DNA from: Candidatus Mediterraneibacter stercorigallinarum
GTDB lineage: Bacteria; Bacillota; Clostridia; Lachnospirales; Lachnospiraceae
NCBI GenBank assembly: GCA_019116185.1
Contig: DXCD01000186.1
Location: forward strand, 1 to 13,229
Length of the DNA: 13,229 nucleotides
Direction: 5' to 3'
Numbering within the stretch: position 1 is the stretch's first letter; the number at the start of each line of letters is the position of its first letter. The position numbers were made by a program, and so were the translations under genes. This document shows positions 1-8,100 of the stretch, piece by piece. The notes below the pieces were generated by a model. The model did no database searches. It saw only the letters and a program-made list of their open reading frames with translations, and had not been told where the DNA came from.

Positions 1-122
1 TGGAAAGTGTTAAGGGAAGGGGACGCGGTGTTAATTTTCAGAGCAGGATTGTTTGACGCAAAGCGGAGTTGCCTGCTCTGAAAATTGCTTTTAACCGTGT
101 TCCCTTCCCTTAACACTTTCCA
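1..122. repeat. Long imperfect hairpin A (structured repeat, unknown function)
   Basis: Positions 1-21 are perfectly complementary to 102-122. Positions 33-47 are perfectly complementary to 72-86 (15 bp), with a shorter paired stretch between them (24-29 with 94-99, including one G-T wobble). The apex at 57-65 is a 3-bp stem closing an AAA loop, which gives GCAAAGC at 58-64. The element begins at the first base of the window, so it may extend further left. It shares a core with hairpin B (483-691): GGyGTTAATT on the left arm, AATTG then TTArCCG on the right arm, and TGA-x-GC-rAA-GC-x-GA at the tip. It does not look like a simple terminator because it is too long and has no T run after it. Whether it acts as RNA or as single-stranded DNA cannot be told. 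Confidence 0.8.
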
Positions 123-470
123 ACGGATTCCTCCAAGTCACCGAATCCACACATTCCCATCCCCGAAAGGTTTTCGAAAAGACGCTCTGCTGTTTTCTGG
201 ATGCATCCAATCGGAAAGTCTCGCCGCAAACGCAGGATTTCAAAGGTGGGGTGAAAGGGGATCTATATTGGAGAAACAGATGTTTTATTTCTGCCGGAAG
301 TTCTGTGAATAAAGGATTATGGAGTACTGGAGATTTAAAAAAAATCGATGTTGTTCCGGCGGAATGAAAGCTTTGGGTTGTAGATAGCGTTCCGTTCGGA
401 CCCGCTTCTAGAATCCTGAATTTGTCCGCGGGGGCTGCCGACCGGATGAAAGCAGAAAACCGCAGCCCTA
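123..470. other. Non-coding spacer between hairpins A and B
   Basis: No convincing gene is seen. A 75-codon frame on the plus strand (85-312) starts inside hairpin A, lacks a ribosome site and has no recognisable protein pattern. Small palindromes are present: GATTT/AAATC around an A run (332-346), TTCCG-g-CGGAA (354-364) and TCCG-tt-CGGA (391-400). A 7-bp stem pairs 432-438 with 462-468 around a 23-base loop, just before hairpin B. None matches an RNA family or site that I recognise. Confidence 0.6.
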
Positions 471-482
471 TTTCAAGAGCCT

Positions 483-691
483 TTCGTGGCGGGCGGGGAT
501 GCGGCGGCGGTGACTTGGAGTAATCTGTTGGAAATTCTTGACGGCAGGGAGGGCGGCGTTAATTGATGAGCGGATGCCTGAGGCGAAGCCGAATCGTCCG
601 CTCTTCAATTGTCCTTAGCCGCACTCCCTGCCGTTTAGAATTTCCCAGATTACGGAGCCGGAACCAGAGCCGCATCCCCGCCCGCCACGAA
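483..691. repeat. Long imperfect hairpin B (second member of the same structured repeat)
   Basis: Positions 483-505 pair perfectly with 669-691 (23 bp). Moving inward, 520-527 pairs with 646-653, 530-538 with 637-645, 541-551 with 624-634, 553-557 with 618-622, 561-566 with 605-610, and 568-574 with 597-603. The tip at 582-590 is GGC-GAA-GCC, containing GCGAAGC. Weaker pairing continues outside the main stem to about 471-706. The inner part aligns with hairpin A: GTTAATT on the left arm, AATTG and TTAgCCG on the right, TGA and GA flanking the tip. Stem bases differ between A and B while pairing is kept (for example CGC/GCG in A against GGC/GCC in B at the tip), which suggests selection on structure. 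No T run follows. It lies about 190 bases upstream of the GH31 start, so it could also be leader or antisense RNA. Confidence 0.82.
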
Positions 692-759
692 TACGTCTTA
701 AGATGAGCGCCGGTTTTCGGACGTTATATCTCTGTCTGTCTCCCCGACAAATCCAGATT

Positions 760-788
760 GACAGTATTATGCAAATATCGGACAGTAT
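760..788. promoter_or_regulatory. Direct repeat GACAGTAT x2, candidate regulator site
   Basis: The octamer GACAGTAT occurs at 760-767 and again at 781-788. The 21-bp start-to-start spacing is two helical turns, so both copies face the same side of the DNA. They lie upstream of the candidate -10 box of the GH31 gene, where an activator or repressor could bind. The first copy overlaps a perfect TTGACA (758-763), but no good -10 follows that at normal spacing. Function is inferred from position only. Confidence 0.35.
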
Positions 789-816
789 CGTACAAGATTC
801 CCCCGCCAAAATGCAA

Positions 817-822
817 TATAAT
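817..822 (+). promoter_or_regulatory. Candidate -10 box for the GH31 gene
   Basis: A perfect TATAAT lies 68 bases before the GH31 start codon. The -35 region at normal spacing (about 793-800) is poor, so the promoter is weak or needs an activator. A start near 829 would give a leader of about 60 bases. That leader contains the inverted repeat GAACAG (832-837) / CTGTTC (855-860) and then the ribosome site GAGGAGGT (877-884). Confidence 0.4.
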
Positions 823-890
823 CAATCTCATGAACAGTCACCGCACTTTTGAGGCTGTTCTTGATCTGACTGATACGAGGAGGTAATGGC

Positions 891-2960
891 ATGATACAGA
901 AATATATTTACGGCTCTCCCTTCCGGACAGATGCCGTGACGCTTGACATCCCGGCAGAGAGCGGAGTTCCGGGATATGGAACTGTCAGCACGCGGGACGG
1001 GTTTACATTTACCTGCATCATGGGTGAAGATGATATTGTGTACGGTCTCGGCGAAGCGAACCGGGGCATCAACAAACGGGGATACTGCTATATCAGCGAC
1101 TGCACGGATGACCCGAACCACACCGAGGACAAGCGCTCTCTCTATGGGGCGCACAATTTCATTGTCATTGCAGGGGAACAGAATTTCGGCTTGTTCTTCG
1201 ACTATCCGGCCCGGCTGACATTTGATATCGGATACACAAGGATGGATACGCTGAGTGTTTCCTGTGAAAATGCGGACTTAAACCTGTACGTTATCAGCGG
1301 GGATTCGCCTTATGATATTGTAAAGCAGTTCCGCCGCATGATCGGCAGGAGCTATATCCCGCCGAAATTCGCATTTGGCTTCGGACAGAGCCGCTGGCAG
1401 TATAAAACAAAAGAAGACTTCCGCCGGGTAGCGGCAGGTCATCGGGAAAACCATGTTCCCCTTGATATGATTTACATGGATATCGATTATATGGATTCTT
1501 ATAAGGATTTTACGCTGAGCAGTGAATTTGAGGATTTCTCTGATTTTGTCCGCGAGATGAAACAGGAGCATATCCGTCTCATCCCGATCATTGACGCGGG
1601 CGTAAAGATCGAGGAAGGATATTCTGTCTACGAAGAAGGCGTGAGGAGCCGTTATTTCTGCCAGAGAGAAGACGGAAGCGATTTTGTCGCCGCTGTGTGG
1701 CCCGGCGATACCCATTTTCCGGATTTTCTGAACCCGGATGCCCGGAAATGGTTCGGCGATAAATACCGCTTCCTGACAGATCAGGGCATTGAGGGATTCT
1801 GGAATGACATGAACGAGCCTGCCATCTTCTACTCAAAAGAAGGGCTTGAAGAAGCCAGGGCTCTTGCAAAACAGTTCGCAGAAAGCGGCGGAGCCCGGTG
1901 GGACAGCAGTTCAGCGGAAGAGGCGCCGCAGGACAGCGGATCAGCGGAAGAGGACACCCGGGACAGCGGCTCAACGGAGGTTGGCGTATGGCAGATGGGC
2001 GATAAGCTGCAGAGCCTTGCCAACAGCCCGGAGGATTACCGGAGATTTTATCACAATATAAACGGGAAAAAGGTACGGCATGACAAGGTGCACAATCTAT
2101 ACGGATTCAACATGACGCGCGCCGCGTGCGAGGCCTTTGAAAGGATTGATCCTGACCGGCGTTTTCTCATGTTCTCCCGCTCTTCTTACATCGGGATGCA
2201 CCGGTATGGCGGCGTCTGGACAGGGGATAACAAATCCTGGTGGGCCCACCTGCTCCTGAACCTTAAGATGATGCCCTCCCTGAATATGTGCGGCTTCCTC
2301 TATATCGGTGCTGACCTTGGAGGATTCGGCTCGGACACAACGCGGGAACTGCTGCTCCGTTTCCTTGCGCTGGGCGTGTTCACCCCGCTTATGCGGAATC
2401 ATTCTGCTCTGGGCACAAGGGAACAGGAATGCTATCAGTTTGAAAATATTGAGGATTTCCGCCATGTGATTGGCGTGCGGTACCGCCTGCTGCCCTATCT
2501 TTACAGTGAATACATGAAAGCAGCGCTTAGTGATGACCTGTATTTTAAGCCTCTTGCTTTCGTCTATCCGGAAGATAAGATGGCAGCGCGCGTTGAAGAC
2601 CAGCTCATGATTGGAAACGAGATCATGATTGCCCCTGTATATGAGCAGAACGGCAGAGGAAGATATGTATATCTGCCGGAAGAGATGATATTCATCAAGT
2701 TTCTGCCGGGCGGGGACATCAGCGAAGAAGTCCTTGAGCAGGGCATCCACTATGTGGATATCGCCCTCAACGAAATTCCGCTGTTTGTACGAAAAGGGAA
2801 ATGTATCCCTGTTGCAGACACAGCTGAATGTGTGGACGAAATAGATACGGAACATCTCCGGATGCTTGGATATGCCGGAGCTGAATATTTTCTTTACGAT
2901 GACGACGGAATACATAAAGATTATGAAAATGACAAAAACTGCCGTATATTGACAAATTAA
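891..2960 (+). CDS. GH31 alpha-glucosidase, intracellular
   Basis: This 689-residue protein is a retaining glycoside hydrolase of family GH31 that releases glucose from the non-reducing end of alpha-glucosides. The nucleophile motif WNDMNEP is at residues 304-310 (Asp306), and the acid/base lies in WTGDN (Asp446). The start is fixed by GAGGAGGT at 877-884, six bases before ATG. There is no signal peptide, so it should act in the cytoplasm on imported oligosaccharides. From memory it is very similar along its whole length to the Blautia obeum enzyme Ro-alphaG1 (663 residues), which prefers isomaltose. The Trp that I recall as controlling 1,6 versus 1,4 preference there is present here as Trp169 (GQSRWQY), so alpha-1,6 preference is likely but inferred. 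It is longer than that relative mainly because of an acidic Ser/Gly/Glu insert at about 332-366, encoded by a 30-bp tandem repeat. The neighbouring GH95 gene is convergent, so this is a single-gene unit. Confidence 0.95.
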   Translation: MIQKYIYGSPFRTDAVTLDIPAESGVPGYGTVSTRDGFTFTCIMGEDDIVYGLGEANRGINKRGYCYISDCTDDPNHTEDKRSLYGAHNFIVIAGEQNFGLFFDYPARLTFDIGYTRMDTLSVSCENADLNLYVISGDSPYDIVKQFRRMIGRSYIPPKFAFGFGQSRWQYKTKEDFRRVAAGHRENHVPLDMIYMDIDYMDSYKDFTLSSEFEDFSDFVREMKQEHIRLIPIIDAGVKIEEGYSVYEEGVRSRYFCQREDGSDFVAAVWPGDTHFPDFLNPDARKWFGDKYRFLTDQGIEGFWNDMNEPAIFYSKEGLEEARALAKQFAESGGARWDSSSAEEAPQDSGSAEEDTRDSGSTEVGVWQMGDKLQSLANSPEDYRRFYHNINGKKVRHDKVHNLYGFNMTRAACEAFERIDPDRRFLMFSRSSYIGMHRYGGVWTGDNKSWWAHLLLNLKMMPSLNMCGFLYIGADLGGFGSDTTRELLLRFLALGVFTPLMRNHSALGTREQECYQFENIEDFRHVIGVRYRLLPYLYSEYMKAALSDDLYFKPLAFVYPEDKMAARVEDQLMIGNEIMIAPVYEQNGRGRYVYLPEEMIFIKFLPGGDISEEVLEQGIHYVDIALNEIPLFVRKGKCIPVADTAECVDEIDTEHLRMLGYAGAEYFLYDDDGIHKDYENDKNCRILTN
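1901..1990 (+). repeat. 30-bp in-frame tandem repeat inside the GH31 gene
   Basis: Three consecutive units begin at 1901, 1931 and 1961. Each starts with GGACAGC and carries TCAgCGGA about ten bases later; the third diverges after about 20 bases. They encode the decapeptides DSSSAEEAPQ, DSGSAEEDTR and DSGSTEVGVW. The unit is ten codons, so copy changes would keep the frame. The insert falls in the stretch between the nucleophile motif and the conserved NSPEDYRRFYHN segment, probably a surface loop. Confidence 0.85.
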
Positions 2961-2967
2961 CATTTTT

Positions 2968-3003
2968 AAAGCCGCCGGGCAAAAATCATGCACGGCGGCT
3001 TTT
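2968..3003 (+). terminator. Rho-independent terminator after GH31
   Basis: AAAGCCGCCG (2968-2977) pairs with CGGCGGCTTT (2993-3002) over ten base pairs around a 15-base loop, followed by TTTTCC. It lies seven bases after the GH31 stop codon. The convergent GH95 gene ends at 3131 with no better terminator of its own visible, so the same hairpin may also work on the minus strand, although its T tract there is only three bases long. Confidence 0.85.
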
Positions 3004-3130
3004 CCTGCTTTTCTGGTAACCTTTAAAGTTGAAATTGTTTTGCAATATTCAGAAGTTTCCTGAAGTCTTCGATGGAATCTGTCCCTCTTCCCCAGCTCAG
3101 CGGACAGCGCTTCGGATCCGCTCGGGCTGT

Positions 3131-6100
3131 TTATAATTTTATTCTTTTTCTATATACTGCCAGTGCTGCCGCGCCTGTTCCGATCATCAGGAGCATCCAT
3201 CCTGCAATCGGGGCAGTATCGCCGGTCTTTGCAGCCTTGTTCGCAGAGCTTCCGTTTCCGGTTTCATTTCCTTCACCGGAGCCGTCCGCTTTCGCGACCA
3301 GGCCGTCTTTTGCCGCTTTCAAGGCAGCTGCCGCATCATCCACTTTCTGCTGATCCGCTTCGGATAAAGTCTCGTCTGCAAATACCGCCTGCGCGGATGC
3401 AAGCGCCGCGCGGAATACTGCCGCGGATTCCTCTGTATACCGGCTCAGGTCAAGTCCCGCCGCTTCATTGAGAAGGTCTTCCAGGGCGTCCTTGCTGGCT
3501 TTCAGCCTCAGGTTCTCCATGGCTGTCACCAGTGCATCCCAGGCCTCGTCAACATCTCCCTGCATTGCGTCGCCGTCTGCCAGCACTTCCTTCGCCGCTG
3601 CAAGGGCGTCAGTGAATTCCTGCTGTCCTGCTTCCACATACTTGCTCAGGTCGATCATATCGCCCAGCTCCACTGCCATCTCAAGGTCTGTCTTGTCCGC
3701 TGCCTGCATATCCAGCGCATGGATCGCTTTGACCAGCTTGATCGTGGCATTCATAACTTCGTCTCGTGTGGCATCCGCATCCGCCATCACGGCCTCGCCC
3801 TCTGCGATCGCTTCCTCAAAGAGCTTCTGCACGGATTCCACGCAGTTGTCCACATCACCGTTTGCGACGTGCTCTTTCGCGCTGTTCAGGAAGTACTCCA
3901 GAGTTTTCTTGCTGACTGCCTGGTCCTCGCCTGACTCAGATACAAGACCTGCGATCGCCTGGTTCAGAGCAGCTGCCGCTGCATCCACATCTTCCTGGGC
4001 TGCCGCGTCATTCTCAGCAGTTTCTTTCGCATGTGCCAATGCTTCCTGAAGGGCCTTCACAGATTCCTCTGTATATCCGTCCAGTTCAATGGACTCTGCG
4101 TCCAGGATCGCCTGTTCCAGGGCTGTCCTGTCAACAGCCGGCACATTGCCGTACACGCCGATCTCCCAGATACTCACTTCGCCTCCGGTCATATTGATGC
4201 GGATCTTTGAAGTGGTCACCGGATCAAATGTGGATCCCATGTACGCGTGCTGGGTCGGATTATTATCCGGGTCATTGTTGAAGATAATATTATCCGCCTC
4301 TTTTACGTCATTCCGGACATGGTCACATTCTACCCAGTTCTCTCCATCCCAATACTCTACCGTATATTCCTGGATCCTGGTCGTCTGATAGTTCTCCACA
4401 AACTGGTCAATGGACACTGCGCTCACTTCCACAGCGCTTCCAAGGTCGATCTCAACTCCGGCTCCCGAGCCGTTCGTCGCCAGACGTGTTGAAGCATCGC
4501 CGTCCACGGACTTCTCCGGCCCGTATCCGCTGATGACATTTGTTCCCTGTGTCACGGATATGCTTCTTCCAAGGGCAAGATTATTGTCATCGTTTACCAT
4601 GTACTCAATTGTAACCGTGTCATTGATCTGTTTATCTCCAAGGAATGTCGCTGCTTTTACAGTGCTGATCCCGTACGGAAGCACAATGCCGTTGTAATAT
4701 TTCGGAGAGTCCGCCGTTGGCTCGCTGCCGTCGATCGTATAGCGGATATCCACGATACTGCTTGCACATTCCACTTTCACGGTCATGCCTCCGTCGTAAA
4801 TGCCGCTCGCCGGTGAAACAGACAACGCGATGTTATATGCGTCGTCAAAATCATTGATGGCTTCCTGGAGAGCGCTGACCGCGTCAGTGAGTACGAAGTA
4901 ATCCTGTGTACCAGAATCCAGTACAGCCTGTGCTGTCTTGATCGCTTCTTCAAGGGCTTTGTTCGCGCCTTCATCATAGATCTCATCCTCAGGTGATCTT
5001 GCATCCAGCTTTTCCTGTGCCGTCGCGATCAGTTCCTGAAGATCTTCTCTTGCCTGCGCCACGCCCTCTTCATTGCGGATCTCGCTGATCGTGTAGCTTG
5101 TGCCTGCTGCCGCGTCAAATGTAATGGTATCTGCATCCACTTTCGTGTATTCCACTGCATTTCCATTGGAATCTGTCAGTGTGGAAGTGCCGATATTCTC
5201 TCCTCTGACTTTCAGTTCGCCGTCCGTGCCTGCGGTAAGCACTGCTCCGGTCAATGTGGAGCGCTGCCATGTCATATCCACAGTCACGTCGCCGCGCGCC
5301 CTAAGCCCGGTCACGCTTCCTGCATCCCAGTCAGCCGGCATCGCCGCCAGAAGGTCTATGGAGTCGCCCTGGCTCTGGAGCAGCATCTCTGTCATACCTG
5401 CTGTCGCCCCGAAATTACCGTCGATCTGGAACGGCGGATGGGTGTCAAACAGATTCGTCAGCGTGGACTCTTTTAACTGTTCCTCCACCATCTTATGCGC
5501 ATGGTCGCCATCTCTTAAGCGCGCCCAGAAATTAATCTTCCAAGCCTTGCTCCATCCGGTTCCTCCGTCCCCGCGGGTGTTCAGAGTCTCCTTCATTGCT
5601 TCTATGTATTGGTCGTCTTCTTCACTTCTTCCGGCCACGAACTGCTTGCCCGGATGCAGGCCATAGAGATGGTTCACATGTCTGTGTCCGCCGTCTCCGG
5701 TGATATCCATGGTCGTCTCGTCCTTCCACTCCTGGAACTGTCCGGCAAGACCGATCTTCGGTCCGGAAAGATTTTCAAATGCAGTCTTGATTTCCTGAAC
5801 TTCCGGAGTATCTTCCTTGCCCAGCACTTCGCTTGCCAGTATTACATTATTGAAGATATCCCACACAACCGCCTGGTCAAACGTGCTGCCCAGGGAGTAC
5901 GGTCCGTGCTCCGGAGAATAGGACGGGCTGACTACCAGCGTGCCGTCTCTCTCGTCTTCCACAAGGATATCAACCAGGAAAATCGCTGACTGCAGCATGG
6001 TGTCATAGTTTTCTGCGAGGAATTCCTCATCTAAGTTAAACGCATATACTTCCCAGATATCCTGGCACAGCCAAGCCGCTGCCGTCGGGGTAAAGAACGC

Positions 6101-8089
6101 GTCCGATACGGCAGGAGCTGTATTGCCCCAGATATTATTCTCATGGAACGTGGTCCAGCCGCGTGTATCCTCGCCAAACACCTTCTTCGCTGTCTCCGAG
6201 CCTCTCGGAACAAGGCTGTTGATATACCGGATCAGCGGTTCATGGCACTCTGACAGATTCGTCTGCTCTGCCAGCCAGTAATTCATCTGCACGTTGATAT
6301 TCGTGTGATAATCCGCATCCCACGGCGGGTTCAGCCCGTTGGCCCAGATTCCCTGGAGGTTGGCGGGCAGTGAGCCTTCTCTTGAGGATGAGATCATCAG
6401 ATACCTGCCGAACTGATAATACATGGTCTCCAGATACAGATCTTCTTCTGCTGTGTTCGGATCCGCGGATCTTCCGTTATATCCTGCCAGCAGGGCGTCT
6501 GTAGCCTTGTCCGGCACATTGCTGCCCAGATTCAGTTTTACATTGTCATACAGGGATTTATAATCTGCAATATGCTCTTCCTTCAGAGCCTCATATCCTT
6601 TCTCTTCCGCAGCGGCGATCCGCTCTTTCACTCCGTCCAGAGGATCCTCGTCAGAGAAATAATCATAGCTGTCATCCATGCACTGCTGGTAATTCGTTCC
6701 CGCGCTCATAAGGAGCAGGACTTCATCCGCGTCAGTTACAAGGATTCCGCCGTTTTCGTCCGCTTTCATCTCGCCGTCTCCCGGAAGGATGACTTTGACC
6801 TGCTGCGCAAAATGCAGCCCGTCTTCGCCATGGTCCGCCGGTGTGCCGGTCAGGGTAATCGTATCCCCTTCAGCAGTAATTTCTGCCTTTGTCTGGGGAG
6901 TCGTGATGCTGAAATATTTTGTGATGCTGTTTTCCTGGTCTGCCGTCAGGCGGACTGCCATGACATTGCCCGGATTGCTCACAAAATACTCTCTGTGATA
7001 ATTGGTCTCATCAATCGTATAATCCACAGTGGCAACAGCCGTATCCAGATCCAGAGCGCGGACATAATTGGTATAATCGCTCGCCTCATCTGACGGCGCG
7101 TTGATAATAACCTCCTGCATCTGACATCCGCCGGCGTCCCCGTAGAGCCCCGTCACTTCAAACTTGTAATACTTATAGGAAACCTCCTCGTCCAGCGGAA
7201 AATACTTTGTTTCTATTCTGTTGCTGAACGCGACATCTGTCTGCGCGTCAAGCAGCACGAACTCTTCCCCGTCATTTGACCCGTACAGGTTCCACGCTTT
7301 CGGGTCTCTGGCGGGAGTGTCATTGCCTGATACAATGGCATACTGGGATGTTGTGACCGGCTCCTCGTACTCCACGGTAACCCATGCCGGGAACTCCTGC
7401 TGCGCGTCGCCGCTCAGGCCGCCGGTCGAATACCACTTCGTATCCAGGTTGTTGTCAAATGCCTTCTCCGGTCCTTCCTGATACTGCTGATTTTCACTGT
7501 CCGCATTTGCGGAGTTGGACTCAACATGGATCGGAGTTACTGTTGCAGCAGGCGTATTCGTAATCATAATATTACTCAGCTGCTGATAGTGTCCGAAATT
7601 CGTTTTGTCCCCTTTCAGGGAGTTGATCAGATTCCGCACTTCTGATGATTCATTGAAATTGCTGGAAATCACCTGGCCGGTGCTTTCATCAATGTAAGCG
7701 GAATTGTTTTCCGTAAATGCGGTCACTTCATCCTGAAGCAGTTCCTGCGCCCGCTTCAGATTTGCCGCGTTCTCCTCGGACGTATTGTCATTATGGCCGC
7801 CGTCATAATCCGGATCCGCTCCCGGACCGCCGGACCAGAGTGTATGCTCATTGATCAGGATCTGATCACTGTCCACTCCTCCGAAAATCATGGCGCCCAT
7901 AAATCCGTTCCCCAGCGGGGACGCTTCGCTCTCCCAGTCTGTCGCCGGAGAATCATACCACATCCGCAGCGCCGGCTGCCCGGGCTCTTCCTCACCGGGC
8001 TCCGCTGCCAGGGTATTGACGGGCATGATGCCTGTCACCACCATTGCTGTACTGAGAACCCATCCCAGTATTTTCTTCTTTCCTTTCAA
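3131..8089 (-). CDS. Secreted, wall-anchored GH95 alpha-L-fucosidase with two F5/8C (CBM32-like) domains and FIVAR-like modules
   Basis: This 1652-residue exoenzyme should cleave alpha-L-fucosides (typically 1,2-linked, by inversion) at the cell surface. Residues 1-29 are a signal peptide (KGKKK, hydrophobic core, cleavage near NTLAA). The GH95 N-terminal domain starts near 41 and is interrupted at about 179-331 by an F5/8C-type carbohydrate-binding domain. The catalytic barrel follows, with HTNINVQMNYW (Asn597, Asn599), SPEHGP (Glu727) and FQIDGNFG (Asp890). These match Asn421, Asn423, Glu566 and Asp766 of Bifidobacterium bifidum AfcA as I recall them. After it come a FIVAR-like helical stretch (about 1008-1085), a chitobiase C-terminal-type domain with IRYTIDGSEPT (about 1088-1167), a second F5/8C domain (about 1169-1320), several FIVAR-like helical repeats (about 1322-1597), and a sorting signal KTGD (1621-1624), membrane segment and RKRIKL tail. 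The start is taken as TTG at 8089, because it follows AAAGGAGG and begins a normal signal peptide. An upstream GTG at 8194 has no ribosome site and would add 35 residues before the signal. A few GH95 members act on alpha-L-galactosides, so substrate needs testing. Confidence 0.93.
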   Translation of the reverse strand: MKGKKKILGWVLSTAMVVTGIMPVNTLAAEPGEEEPGQPALRMWYDSPATDWESEASPLGNGFMGAMIFGGVDSDQILINEHTLWSGGPGADPDYDGGHNDNTSEENAANLKRAQELLQDEVTAFTENNSAYIDESTGQVISSNFNESSEVRNLINSLKGDKTNFGHYQQLSNIMITNTPAATVTPIHVESNSANADSENQQYQEGPEKAFDNNLDTKWYSTGGLSGDAQQEFPAWVTVEYEEPVTTSQYAIVSGNDTPARDPKAWNLYGSNDGEEFVLLDAQTDVAFSNRIETKYFPLDEEVSYKYYKFEVTGLYGDAGGCQMQEVIINAPSDEASDYTNYVRALDLDTAVATVDYTIDETNYHREYFVSNPGNVMAVRLTADQENSITKYFSITTPQTKAEITAEGDTITLTGTPADHGEDGLHFAQQVKVILPGDGEMKADENGGILVTDADEVLLLMSAGTNYQQCMDDSYDYFSDEDPLDGVKERIAAAEEKGYEALKEEHIADYKSLYDNVKLNLGSNVPDKATDALLAGYNGRSADPNTAEEDLYLETMYYQFGRYLMISSSREGSLPANLQGIWANGLNPPWDADYHTNINVQMNYWLAEQTNLSECHEPLIRYINSLVPRGSETAKKVFGEDTRGWTTFHENNIWGNTAPAVSDAFFTPTAAAWLCQDIWEVYAFNLDEEFLAENYDTMLQSAIFLVDILVEDERDGTLVVSPSYSPEHGPYSLGSTFDQAVVWDIFNNVILASEVLGKEDTPEVQEIKTAFENLSGPKIGLAGQFQEWKDETTMDITGDGGHRHVNHLYGLHPGKQFVAGRSEEDDQYIEAMKETLNTRGDGGTGWSKAWKINFWARLRDGDHAHKMVEEQLKESTLTNLFDTHPPFQIDGNFGATAGMTEMLLQSQGDSIDLLAAMPADWDAGSVTGLRARGDVTVDMTWQRSTLTGAVLTAGTDGELKVRGENIGTSTLTDSNGNAVEYTKVDADTITFDAAAGTSYTISEIRNEEGVAQAREDLQELIATAQEKLDARSPEDEIYDEGANKALEEAIKTAQAVLDSGTQDYFVLTDAVSALQEAINDFDDAYNIALSVSPASGIYDGGMTVKVECASSIVDIRYTIDGSEPTADSPKYYNGIVLPYGISTVKAATFLGDKQINDTVTIEYMVNDDNNLALGRSISVTQGTNVISGYGPEKSVDGDASTRLATNGSGAGVEIDLGSAVEVSAVSIDQFVENYQTTRIQEYTVEYWDGENWVECDHVRNDVKEADNIIFNNDPDNNPTQHAYMGSTFDPVTTSKIRINMTGGEVSIWEIGVYGNVPAVDRTALEQAILDAESIELDGYTEESVKALQEALAHAKETAENDAAAQEDVDAAAAALNQAIAGLVSESGEDQAVSKKTLEYFLNSAKEHVANGDVDNCVESVQKLFEEAIAEGEAVMADADATRDEVMNATIKLVKAIHALDMQAADKTDLEMAVELGDMIDLSKYVEAGQQEFTDALAAAKEVLADGDAMQGDVDEAWDALVTAMENLRLKASKDALEDLLNEAAGLDLSRYTEESAAVFRAALASAQAVFADETLSEADQQKVDDAAAALKAAKDGLVAKADGSGEGNETGNGSSANKAAKTGDTAPIAGWMLLMIGTGAAALAVYRKRIKL

Positions 8090-8100
8090 CTTTACCCTTC

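Noticed and set aside
85..312. 75-codon open frame on the plus strand
   Set aside because: It begins inside hairpin A, has no ribosome site, and its protein shows no family pattern or usual coding composition.
1..691. Hairpins as integron attC sites or a retron msr-msd region
   Set aside because: The GTTAATT core does not fit the attC GTTRRRY box, there is no integrase, and no reverse transcriptase gene lies in the window.
758..792. TTGACA at 758-763 as the -35 of the GH31 promoter
   Set aside because: No acceptable -10 box occurs 16-18 bp downstream; TATCGT is 23 bp away.
615..1154. Minus-strand open frames over hairpin B and the GH31 start
   Set aside because: They overlap a structured repeat or the well-supported GH31 gene and encode Arg/Cys-rich sequence typical of out-of-frame reading.
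2097..2993. 298-codon minus-strand frame opposite GH31
   Set aside because: It lies fully antisense to conserved GH31 motifs and runs into the terminator stem; no independent family pattern or ribosome site.
3080..3125. Hairpin AGCGGA/TCCGCT after the GH95 stop as a terminator
   Set aside because: Only a six-base stem with a 12-base loop and no T run follows on the minus strand.
3468..4049. 193-codon plus-strand frame rich in Ser and Ala opposite GH95
   Set aside because: It is the mirror of the Ala/Glu-rich FIVAR-like repeats, whose composition leaves the reverse strand open.
5100..7093. Several plus-strand frames of 126-188 codons opposite the GH95 catalytic domain
   Set aside because: The minus strand carries GH95 catalytic motifs throughout; the plus frames are shadows.
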